Source of the DNA: Ornithinimicrobium cavernae
GTDB lineage: Bacteria > Actinomycetota > Actinomycetes > Actinomycetales > Dermatophilaceae
Reading direction: 5' to 3'
DNA: 64,000 bases
NCBI RefSeq assembly: GCF_003121625.1
Contig: NZ_QDDJ01000021.1
Span: 1-64,000 of the forward strand
Shown here: in pieces, positions 16,566 to 23,667 of the stretch
How the letters are laid out: the number at the start of each line of letters is the position of its first letter
How positions within the stretch are numbered: position 1 is the stretch's first letter
The notes under the pieces: model-generated
Database searches by the model: none
What the model saw: only the letters and a program-made list of their open reading frames with translations
Told to the model about the DNA's origin: nothing
Position numbers and translations under genes: made by a program

Positions 16566-17765
16566 TCAGGCCTCGTCCCGGCCCAGATAGGCGAGGGCCG
16601 CCACGACCAGTGCCTCCGTGCCGGTCCGCAGCGTCGGTTGCAGGTCCGGGGCGAAGCCGGGGTTGTGATTGCCGACGATGGTGCTGCCCGGCAGGAATCC
16701 ACCGTTGCCTCAGTAGGTGTACGGCACGCCGAAGGCGTCCGGGATGACGCTGAAGTCCTCCGAGGCGGTGGCCGGTGCCATGTGGTGGACACGGTCCTCC
16801 CCGAAGTGCTGACGGAACGCAGCCGTCACGATCGCCGTGGGCTCTGCGTCGTTGTCGGTCAGCGGGAAGGTGTCGTAGGAGGCGAACTCGGGATCCTGCG
16901 GTGACCCGGCAGCCTCGCACTCGGAGCGCACGATGCGTTCGATGGCCGCGATGACCCGCTCTCGCACGTCCGGGTCATAGGTCCGCACGTTGACGAGGAG
17001 CTCCGCGCGGTCCGGGATGATGTTGGCCGTGGAGCCCGACTGCAGGCTGCCGACGGTCACGACGCCGAACTCGTCCGGGGCCAGCACCCGGGAGACGATC
17101 GTCTGCAACCGGACGACGATGCTGGCGGCGAGCACCACCGGGTCCACCCCGAGGTGGGGCATCGATCCGTGGGAACCCTTGCCGTGCACCGTGATCCGCA
17201 GCGAGTCCGCGGCCGAGAGCACCGGCCCTGCGGTGGTCGCGACGTGCCCGGCTTCCGGAGAGCCGAGGACGTGCTGGGCCAGGCACACCGTCGGCCGCGG
17301 GATCTTGCCCACCAGACCGTCGCCGACCATGGCCCGTGCGCCGGCGGCGGTCTCCTCCCCCGGCTGGAACAGCGTGATATACGTGCCCGCCCAGGCGTCC
17401 CTGCCCTGGCTCAGGAGTTCGGCGGCGCCGAGTCCACAGACGATGTGGGTGTCGTGCCCACAGGCGTGCATGACGCCCACGGTGGCTGAGGCGTAGTCCA
17501 GCCCGGTCGCCTCGGTGACGGGCAGGGCGTCGATGTCGGCCCGGACGAGGACCGTGGGCCCCTCCCCGTTGAACAGCACGCCCACGACGCCGCCGCCGAT
17601 CTCCTGGGTCGCGTAACCGAAGGACTCCAGGCGCTGGCGGATCACTCCGCGGGTCCGGACCTCCTGCATGGACAGCTCGGGATGCTGGTGGAGGTCCTTG
17701 TAGAGCTTCTCCTGCCAGAGAGTGGTGGCCTCGAGACCGGCCAGGACATCCATGGCGACCGACAT
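16566..17765 (-). pseudogene. M20 amidohydrolase gene interrupted by an in-frame TGA
   Basis: Codons 1-351 encode an M20-family amidohydrolase (aminoacylase/hippurate hydrolase type): GPTVLVRADIDALPV, the metal-binding MHACGHDTHI, LFQPGEETAAGA and HGSMPHLGVDP are intact. A TGA at 16710-16712 follows VPYTY, where relatives carry TYWG, so TGG to TGA is the simplest explanation. The frame then stays open for 47 codons (GNGGF..., NHNPGFAPDLQPTLRTGTEA, LVVAALAYLG) to a second TGA at 16566. These residues match the expected family C-terminus. GGAGGAGC precedes ATG 17765. The product may be a truncated 351-residue protein, an inactive gene, a readthrough product or a sequencing artefact. Confidence 0.8.
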
Positions 17766-17886
17766 GTTGCTCCTCCGATGCGGGTGCGGACTCCCGAGCA
17801 GTGGACGGCCCGGCACCCTGCGAGACGGTGCGATCCGTAGCGCGCGGCGGGGCCACCTCGGGGCATTCTAGGGACGACAGGGTGGT

Positions 17887-17976
17887 CCGTCGATCGGGTC
17901 CGGACCCGCGCCCGCCCCGTCGATCGTGTCAGGACCCGCGCCCGCCCCGTCGATCGTGTTAGGGCCGCCCGCGCCC
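17887..17976. repeat. 30-bp tandem repeat at the 3' end of the HTH-citrate synthase gene
   Basis: Three copies start CCGTCGATCG at 17887, 17917 and 17947. Copies 1 and 2 are nearly identical and lie just beyond the gene. Copy 3 is degenerate and contains the TAA stop (17959-17961) and last codons of the citrate-synthase-like gene. The array appears to be duplicated from the gene's own end. Confidence 0.8.
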
Positions 17977-19218
17977 CATTCGCCGTGGCCCGCTGTAGAG
18001 GCCGCGCAGACGGAACCGCATGGCGGGCTCCTCCAGCTCCTCGATCGCGTGAGCGACCCAGCCGGCCGTCCTGGCGCACGCGAACACGGCCGCCCCGGCG
18101 TGCCGGGGTAGGCCGAACCGGCGGACGACGAGGGCGACAGCCAGGTCGATGTTCAGCACCCACCCACGCCGGTCCAGGAGCTCCTGCTCGAACAGCCTGA
18201 CCACAGCCCACTCCTCCTCCGGGCAGTCGGGCCTCAGCAGGTCCAGGAGCAGCTGGGCGCGCGGGTCCTGCTCGGTGTAGACGAGATGACCGAAGCCGGG
18301 CGGCGGCCGCTCTCCGGCGAGGGCCTCGTCGAGGAGCTCCTGCGGTCCGCGGAGCGCACGGGACAGCCAGTCGACCGCCTGCAGCGAGGCAGCGACATGG
18401 TGCGGGCTGTCCGATGCGGCGAGTCCGGCAAGCAGGGCGCTGTAGGCATCCGCGCCGGAGGACACAGCGACCCGCACCGCCGTGGTCGATACGGCGAGGT
18501 CGTGGTCGGCCAGGAGCACCAGCACCGCGTCGAGGAGGTCCGCCGGGAGGGGATGGAGCGCGGTGGCGAGGGTGGCTGCCAGGGTCGGCGTGCCCTCCGG
18601 CGACAGCCGTGCGGCCGGGAGCGTGAGCGCCATGAGCAGGGCTGCGCGACGGCCCGCGCGGGCGATGGCCGACGGGCTGCGGTCCTGCCTGCCCACGTCC
18701 GTGGTCGCGGCCAGCAGGACCGCGTGCTTGAACCGGTCCAGCGGGGGCGTGCGGGCGGGAAGCGCAGCCATCAGCTGCGTGAGCTCGGCCCGTTCCTGCG
18801 CGGTGGGCGCGCCATCCGCCTCCGGAGAGCCGGTGAGCAGGGCCCGGACCTCCTCGAACGAGTGCGTTCCCACCAGTCGGGTGATGTCGTGCCCGCGATA
18901 GGCCAGAGCACCGGGTGTGACCTCGGTGATCGTCGTGCGCAGGTCGTCCCGCGGTGCGGTCGTCCGGCCGCGGCGGCCTGAACGGCCACCGTCCACGAGT
19001 GCGCGGACGTCGCCGAGCCGGAACAGGCTCCCGGTCCCGGGCTCCCTGCGGATCGGTGTCAGCACACCGCGGCTGACGTAGGCGTAGACCGTCTGCACCT
19101 TGACGCCGAGGTAGTCGGCGACCTGTCCCGTGGTGAGTTCGCCTGTGGTCTCGTCGGTGGGCCCGCTCGCGGCGACCTCCCGTGACGACTGCTCCGCACT
19201 CCTCACGCCCGCCACCAT
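17959..19218 (-). CDS. Citrate-synthase-like protein with N-terminal helix-turn-helix domain
   Basis: A 419-residue fusion. Residues 27-75 form a MerR/excisionase-type DNA-binding domain (ELTTGQVADYLGVKVQTVYAY, then SRGVLTPIRR, then GSLFRLGDVRALV). Residues 95-405 are a citrate synthase fold. The first active-site motif, normally GPLHGGA, is SPHHVAA (His274 kept, both Gly lost). The second is GFGHLVY with His311, and the Asp motif is NIDLAVA with Asp358. It could be a weak enzyme, a heteromer partner of the divergent citrate synthase, or a metabolite-sensing regulator; the last is inference. Only about 52 bases, rich in GATCAA half-sites, separate the two starts. ATG 19218 was chosen; the open frame further upstream runs into the divergent promoter region. 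Confidence 0.85.
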   Translation of the reverse strand: MVAGVRSAEQSSREVAASGPTDETTGELTTGQVADYLGVKVQTVYAYVSRGVLTPIRREPGTGSLFRLGDVRALVDGGRSGRRGRTTAPRDDLRTTITEVTPGALAYRGHDITRLVGTHSFEEVRALLTGSPEADGAPTAQERAELTQLMAALPARTPPLDRFKHAVLLAATTDVGRQDRSPSAIARAGRRAALLMALTLPAARLSPEGTPTLAATLATALHPLPADLLDAVLVLLADHDLAVSTTAVRVAVSSGADAYSALLAGLAASDSPHHVAASLQAVDWLSRALRGPQELLDEALAGERPPPGFGHLVYTEQDPRAQLLLDLLRPDCPEEEWAVVRLFEQELLDRRGWVLNIDLAVALVVRRFGLPRHAGAAVFACARTAGWVAHAIEELEEPAMRFRLRGLYSGPRRMGRGRP

Positions 19219-19270
19219 ATTGATCCGATCAACGTTGACATGTAGATCAATGCTAGGACACGATCGCGCC
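19219..19270. promoter_or_regulatory. Divergent promoter/operator between two citrate synthase genes
   Basis: TTGATC (19220-19225) and GATCAA (19227-19232) form a palindrome with a 1-base centre. A third half-site GATCAA lies at 19245-19250. TTGACA at 19235-19240 is a -35 candidate for the plus-strand gene, although no well-spaced -10 is clear. The region is much more AT-rich than its surroundings. The helix-turn-helix of the adjacent fusion protein is a natural candidate binder. Confidence 0.6.
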
Positions 19271-20431
19271 ATGACGACCCCGACCCACCAGACCATCGAG
19301 CCCCTGACCGTGCCACCCGGACTGAAAGGCGTGGTGGTGGCCGACACCGCGACGGGCGACGTGCGCGGCCGGGAGGGCTTCTACCACTTCCGCGAGTACT
19401 CCGCCGTCGAGCTCGCCCGCAGCCGCAGCTTCGAGGACGTGTGCCACCTGATGCTGGAGGGCTCCCTGCCGGCCCCGCAGCAGTCCGCGGCACTGCAGGG
19501 CCGGCTCGCGGAGGCGGCCGTCCTGCCGGACCGACTCCTCGCCGTGCTGCCCGACATCGCGGTCTCGGGCCCGGACCGCGCCTCGCTCGCCCGACTGCGC
19601 ACCGCGGTGTCGCACCTGGGGGCGCTGGAGGGCTTCGTCCCCACCTACGGCGCCTCCCCCGAGCAGGTGTACGCGGACGTGCTGCGGGTGGTCGGCGCTG
19701 TCCCGGTGATCCAGGCGGCGCTGCACAGGCTGCGCGCCGGGCAAGACCCGCTGCGCGCGCGCCCGGAGCTGGGCGCCGCCGGCAACTGGTTGTGGATGGT
19801 GACTGGTCGCGAACCGGCACCGGAGCACCGGGACGCCCTCACGGCATACCTCACCTCGACGATCGACCACGGGTTCAGTGCCTCGACGTTCGCCGCGCGC
19901 GTGGTGACCTCGGCCGGCTCGGACGTGGCCGCCGCCGTCGCCGCCGCAATCGGCACCTTCGCCGGGCCCCTCCACGGGGGTGCGCCCGACCGCGCCCTGG
20001 ACTCCCTGGACGAGATCGGCAACGCGGAACGCGCCCGCGACTGGGTGCGGGAGAAGGTCGCCGGCGGCGAGCGGATCATGGGCTTCGGCCACGCCGTCTA
20101 CCGCACGATGGATCCCCGCGCGGCGATGCTCCGCGACATCGCGCTGCAGCTCGGCGGCCCCCTCGTGGACCTCGCGGTCCGGGTGGAGCAGGAGGTCATC
20201 GAGGCGCTCGCCGAGCTGAAGCCGGGACGTGAGCTGCACACGAACGTCGAGTACTACGCCGGTGTCGTCATGGAACTGTGCGCCATCCCCCGGGAGATGT
20301 TCACCCCGACGTTCGCCAGCGCGCGCGTCGTCGGCTGGGGAGCACACATCCTGGAGCAGGCCGAGGGCAGCAAGATCTTCCGCCCCTCCGCACGCTATGT
20401 CGGTCCGCCGGCGCCCGCACCACTGCCCTGA
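19271..20431 (+). CDS. Citrate synthase family protein (citrate synthase 2-like)
   Basis: Condenses acetyl-CoA (or propionyl-CoA) with oxaloacetate in the family. The 386 residues include GPLHGGAPD with His235, IMGFGHAVYRTMDPRA with His274, and NVEYYAGVVMEL, where Glu327 stands at the position usually occupied by the catalytic Asp. The C-terminal FASARVVGWGAHILEQ is standard. The length is that of type II-like short citrate/methylcitrate synthases. It is transcribed divergently from the HTH-fused paralogue and overlaps the convergent downstream gene by 37 bases. Citrate versus methylcitrate activity cannot be assigned from sequence alone. Confidence 0.88.
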   Translation: MTTPTHQTIEPLTVPPGLKGVVVADTATGDVRGREGFYHFREYSAVELARSRSFEDVCHLMLEGSLPAPQQSAALQGRLAEAAVLPDRLLAVLPDIAVSGPDRASLARLRTAVSHLGALEGFVPTYGASPEQVYADVLRVVGAVPVIQAALHRLRAGQDPLRARPELGAAGNWLWMVTGREPAPEHRDALTAYLTSTIDHGFSASTFAARVVTSAGSDVAAAVAAAIGTFAGPLHGGAPDRALDSLDEIGNAERARDWVREKVAGGERIMGFGHAVYRTMDPRAAMLRDIALQLGGPLVDLAVRVEQEVIEALAELKPGRELHTNVEYYAGVVMELCAIPREMFTPTFASARVVGWGAHILEQAEGSKIFRPSARYVGPPAPAPLP

Positions 20432-21498
20432 GGACCACCACGGTCGGACGGGCCGCCAGCCGCCGGAGCACCAGCGCCCCGCGGAGTTCCAGCGTCCGGT
20501 GTTCCTGCGCCCGGTGTTCCAGCGCCCGGTGTTCCAGCGCCCGGTGTTCCAGCGCCCGGTGTGCCAGCGTCCGGTGTTCCAGCGTCGCCCTCGGGAGCCC
20601 TGCCCGTGAGCTCGTGCCGCTCTGTGGAGAGTGCCTCCGCCAGCAGGTCCGTGATCACCCGGTCCGGGTCGACCGGGTGATAGGAGCGGGAGTCCCAGGA
20701 GCGGAAGGTGCCGCCGGGTCCTAGGGCGAGCATCTGCTGGGTCGGCTCTGCGGGTGCCGCGCCGCCGCCCACGACCCTCAGGAGCGCCACCTCGACCAGC
20801 ACCGTGGGGTGCCCCAGGGCAGCCAGGAGGTCCGCCACCGCTGCCTCACCGGCAGGGTGGCGGCCCGGGTTGCTGCCGACGGGTTCACCGAGGAAGCGTG
20901 TCTCCCCCTCGCCCGGGACGGCTCCGGGCGGACGGATGAAGTCGGCGACCGCCTCCGGGTAGCGGTCCGGGAACACGGTGAGGAGGCTGTGCATCCCGTC
21001 CGCAGTGACGTCCTCGATCACGGCGACGTCAGCGTGCAGGTGCAGGTAGCGCACGGCGACCGTGGGTTCCGGTTGGTCGTGCGGCACAGGGTCGTCCCGG
21101 CGGGGGCCGAGCACCCGCTGGAGCCCCAGCACGACGGGCGCGAGCTCGCGCAGGCTCAGGGTGAGCCCGAGCGGCTCGGTCGCCTCCCAGGACACCCCGA
21201 CGTCCCGTGAGGCCGTCGCACTGGAGTCTGGATCGTCCGACGCCCCCGCGTCCCTGGAGGTCGTCATCCCGGGACCTGTCACCCGGGCGTCGGTCTCGTC
21301 GCCCCGCCGTGGCACGACCAGCCCGCGGGCCATCAGGGTCCGCAGGGCGACCGCACGAACCAGCTCCTCGGCTCCTGGGTCCCCCGGCACGCTCAGTCGC
21401 GGCGGCACCACCCCGAGGTCGCCGTCCGTGAGCACGAGCAGCTCCTCCTCCGTCAGGGTCAGCACGGGGCGCAGTGGGGGCTGGTCCCCGGTCGACAT
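20395..21498 (-). CDS. Uncharacterised protein of an ESX-like cassette (weak EspG resemblance)
   Basis: A 367-residue soluble protein, third gene of a coupled three-gene cassette. The N-terminus (RPVLTLTEEELLVLTDGD, then SLRTLMARGLVV-like ALRTLMARGLVVPRRG) resembles the opening of EspG-type ESX secretion chaperones. The middle (VAVRYLHLHADVAVIEDVTA) has the alternating pattern of a beta-rich domain. The C-terminus holds seven AGTP pentapeptide repeats and a Gly/Ala/Pro tail. No catalytic motif was recognised. The ATG shares one base with the upstream stop (TGATG). The 3' end overlaps the convergent citrate synthase gene by 37 bases. Confidence 0.7.
   Translation of the reverse strand: MSTGDQPPLRPVLTLTEEELLVLTDGDLGVVPPRLSVPGDPGAEELVRAVALRTLMARGLVVPRRGDETDARVTGPGMTTSRDAGASDDPDSSATASRDVGVSWEATEPLGLTLSLRELAPVVLGLQRVLGPRRDDPVPHDQPEPTVAVRYLHLHADVAVIEDVTADGMHSLLTVFPDRYPEAVADFIRPPGAVPGEGETRFLGEPVGSNPGRHPAGEAAVADLLAALGHPTVLVEVALLRVVGGGAAPAEPTQQMLALGPGGTFRSWDSRSYHPVDPDRVITDLLAEALSTERHELTGRAPEGDAGTPDAGTPGAGTPGAGTPGAGTPGAGTPDAGTPRGAGAPAAGGPSDRGGPQGSGAGAGGPT
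20483..20587 (-). repeat. 15-bp tandem repeat (7 copies) encoding (G/D)AGTP
   Basis: Units of the form GGTGTTCCAGCGCCC start at 20483, 20498, 20513, 20528, 20543, 20558 and 20573. A multiple of three, the unit adds five in-frame residues per copy to the C-terminus of the cassette protein. Near-identity of the central copies suggests recent expansion or contraction. Confidence 0.9.
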
Positions 21499-22769
21499 CA
21501 GAACAGCCTTCGGAGGGAGGGCAGGAGGATGCCGGACCCGATCACGCCCAGAGCCGGAGGCGGCACGGCGGGCAGGCGCGCACCCGTGCCGATGGGCACA
21601 TCGGGCACGGCGATGGGTCCGCCGATCGCCGGGAGGTAGCGCGCGAGCTCGTCCAGGTCCGGCAGGTCGGAGAGCAGCTCCTTGGCGCGCGGGACCATCG
21701 GGCCCAGGGAACCGAGCGGTCCGAGCGGAAGGGCGGGGCTCGGCTGCAGCACCTTGCGGGCGGTCCGGATGATGTCGTGACGCCGCGCCAAGACGCGCTG
21801 GGCGATCTGGGCCAGCAGCAGCCGGTGGTCGTAGATGGCAAAGCCGCCCTTGGCCAGGTAGTAGGCACCGACCGTCACCGCACCCAGACCGGCGACGACC
21901 GGGTGCGGGACCACCATCGCCACGCTCCCGGGGATCGCCAGCGCCGCCGTCACCCGCAGGGTGACACCTCGCCACCCCTCGTAGCCGCCGCCGTCGCGCA
22001 GGTCCGACCACGCGGCCGGGATGACGGTGAGCGGAATGACGACCCGGAACGCGAGCCGGCTCAGGACGAAGATGATCGGCGGTTTGCGGACCACCCTGAG
22101 GAGCCGGAGCAGCCTGGCCTCGAGCGCCAGACGGGCGACCGGGCTGAGCTCTCTGGCCAGCCCTGCCGTCGCCAGCAGGACCCGGGTGCCGACGACGAGC
22201 AGACTGCCGCCGCGCCAGACCGGTGCGATCTCCTGGCCGGCCCGGACCAGGTCGCCCAGCTCCCCCAGACCGATACCGAGCCAGGAGCTACGCAGCACCT
22301 CCTCGGCTGCACGGCGCCCCTGCTCGAGCCGCTCCTCGACCCAGGCGATCTCGTCCTCCGCCCGTCGGATCACCCGGTCCGAGCACATGATCCGCTCCCG
22401 GATCGCAGCGATCTCCAGGGGGTCGGTCACTGTGCCGAGCAGGGTGATCTGTCTGATCCGCTCCGCGGTGGCCTCGTCACGTGCCCGTTGCGCGGAGCGC
22501 ACCGCCGCCACCGCGTGCTCTGCCTGGTCGGCCAGGACCGCGAGGGAACCGGCGGCGTCGTGCGCCGGGGCACAGCGACCCAGCACGACCGCCCTCACGC
22601 GCTCCGTGGCCACCTGATGCCCCAGTGCGGCGACCCCCTGCCAGCCACCAGAGGCCGTCGCACCGGACCGACCGAGGCGCGCCGCCACCTCCTCGAGCTC
22701 CGCAGCCGCCCCATGCAGCGTCCGGGCCGCCAGGCGCAGGTCCTCCGGGCGCGTGGCCAGCGCGGTCAC
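21498..22769 (-). CDS. Large WXG-type protein with coiled coil and membrane segments (putative type VII substrate)
   Basis: 423 residues, no known catalytic domain recognised. The N-terminal 150 residues are helical, with a WXG-like turn (GGWQG, Trp43 and Gly45) and a charged coiled coil near 95-155. Two hydrophobic stretches follow near 230-256 and 270-305; the second is rich in Gly/Ala/Val (VVAGLGAVTVGAYYLAKGG). The C-terminus is Pro/Leu-rich. This arrangement fits a secreted or surface ESX/LXG-like effector or membrane-inserting protein, by inference. The ATG overlaps the stop region of the small upstream gene by 4 bases and its own stop overlaps the next gene by 1 base. Confidence 0.75.
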   Translation of the reverse strand: MTALATRPEDLRLAARTLHGAAAELEEVAARLGRSGATASGGWQGVAALGHQVATERVRAVVLGRCAPAHDAAGSLAVLADQAEHAVAAVRSAQRARDEATAERIRQITLLGTVTDPLEIAAIRERIMCSDRVIRRAEDEIAWVEERLEQGRRAAEEVLRSSWLGIGLGELGDLVRAGQEIAPVWRGGSLLVVGTRVLLATAGLARELSPVARLALEARLLRLLRVVRKPPIIFVLSRLAFRVVIPLTVIPAAWSDLRDGGGYEGWRGVTLRVTAALAIPGSVAMVVPHPVVAGLGAVTVGAYYLAKGGFAIYDHRLLLAQIAQRVLARRHDIIRTARKVLQPSPALPLGPLGSLGPMVPRAKELLSDLPDLDELARYLPAIGGPIAVPDVPIGTGARLPAVPPPALGVIGSGILLPSLRRLF

Positions 22770-23071
22770 GGACGCACCACCGGAGCGAGCACCCGCCTGT
22801 TCTGCAGCTCCACCAGGTCGTAGGCAAGGCCCGCCCGGGCAGTGGCGACGGACAGGGCGACTCCCGCCTCGGCATACTCCTGCAGCGCATCTGACCAGTG
22901 GCGCGCGGCTTCCTGGGCACCTGCCGCGAAACCGGCGGAGCCACCGGCGGCGCCAGCCAGCAGCAGCGCCCCACCGACCCGGTCTGCCGCGCCCCGCAAC
23001 TCCTCAGCAGTGCTGCGCAGCGTCGCTGCTGCGGCCTCCACCAACGCCGGGTCGACCTCGAACGTGCTCAT
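22766..23071 (-). CDS. Small EspC/WXG100-like protein
   Basis: 101-residue all-helical protein beginning MSTFEVDPALVEAAAATLRS, the pattern of T7SS EspC-like 'ESX target' proteins. The centre has a Gly-rich turn (GAAGGSAGFAAGAQEAARHW) in place of a strict WXG, followed by ALQEYAEAGVAL. It is the first gene of the cassette and overlaps the large WXG-type gene by 4 bases. Such small proteins commonly form helical-hairpin dimers with a larger partner for secretion. No ESX machinery gene (EccC, EccD, mycosin) is in the window. Confidence 0.75.
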   Translation of the reverse strand: MSTFEVDPALVEAAAATLRSTAEELRGAADRVGGALLLAGAAGGSAGFAAGAQEAARHWSDALQEYAEAGVALSVATARAGLAYDLVELQNRRVLAPVVRP

Positions 23072-23187
23072 CGCCCCTCCCCTGCAGGTCCCTCACCGCG
23101 AACCCCCGCGGCGACGTCCACGCTAGGCGAATTACCCGGGTCGCGTTTCGGTTGTCCACAGCCCCCGGCCCAGGTGGGAGGGAGGGC

Positions 23188-23559
23188 TCAGGTGTCGGCC
23201 GACTCGTCGTCCGGTCCCTCGGCGGGGTCGCGCCGGTTGACGCCTCGGGCGGCGGGGCTCCTCTCCTGCAGCATGTCGGGGTCGGCGTCCGGGTCCTCAT
23301 CAGGGTCGTAGGGTGCTGCGTCCGTGGCGTCGCTCTGCTCCCGATCCGCTGCAGACCCGCCGACCTCACCGGGACGCTCGGGCCGTCCCGACGGGCCGGG
23401 GTCCTGGCGCGGGTCGTAGGGCTGGCCCGACGCCACGTCCTGCTCCGTCGACGGCACGTCCTGGGTCTCGTCGGCGCCGACCTGCTGTTCCTGGGAGTCG
23501 TCCCTACCGGTGTCCTGCTGGCCGGACTCCTCGGTGGGCCCTTGAGTGGTGTCGCTCAT
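23188..23559 (-). CDS. Acidic low-complexity hypothetical protein
   Basis: A 123-residue, highly acidic, Gln/Asp/Glu/Pro-rich and probably disordered protein. Two related segments, GQPYDPRQDPGPSG and AAPYDPDEDPDADP, suggest an internal duplication. There is no signal peptide or membrane segment. GGGAGG lies immediately before the ATG at 23559, closer than usual. It lies upstream of the ESX-like cassette on the same strand, with a 116-base gap. No function is recognised. Confidence 0.6.
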   Translation of the reverse strand: MSDTTQGPTEESGQQDTGRDDSQEQQVGADETQDVPSTEQDVASGQPYDPRQDPGPSGRPERPGEVGGSAADREQSDATDAAPYDPDEDPDADPDMLQERSPAARGVNRRDPAEGPDDESADT

Positions 23560-23655
23560 GCCTCCCACGGTGGCACCTGTCAGCAGTCTGCGCGCGGCGA
23601 CGCGGAGTGCGCGCTGCCCGTTGCCCGTGAGCCCCGCCCTGCGCGATCCCGCCGT

Positions 23656-23661
23656 TAGGGT
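23656..23661 (+). promoter_or_regulatory. -10-like hexamer, leaderless LOG-family gene
   Basis: TAGGGT ends exactly 6 bases before the ATG at 23668, with no Shine-Dalgarno sequence between them. Confidence 0.5.
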
Positions 23662-23667
23662 CGGTGC

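Noticed and set aside
16710-16712. Selenocysteine at the TGA in the amidohydrolase gene
   Set aside because: Relatives have Trp there, there is no obvious SECIS-like stem just downstream and no sel genes are in the window; a nonsense change is simpler.
20395-22011. Single 538-residue open frame covering two cassette genes
   Set aside because: The upstream third is antisense or out-of-frame relative to the coupled gene pair; the ATG at 21498 fits the TGATG overlap and the protein start.
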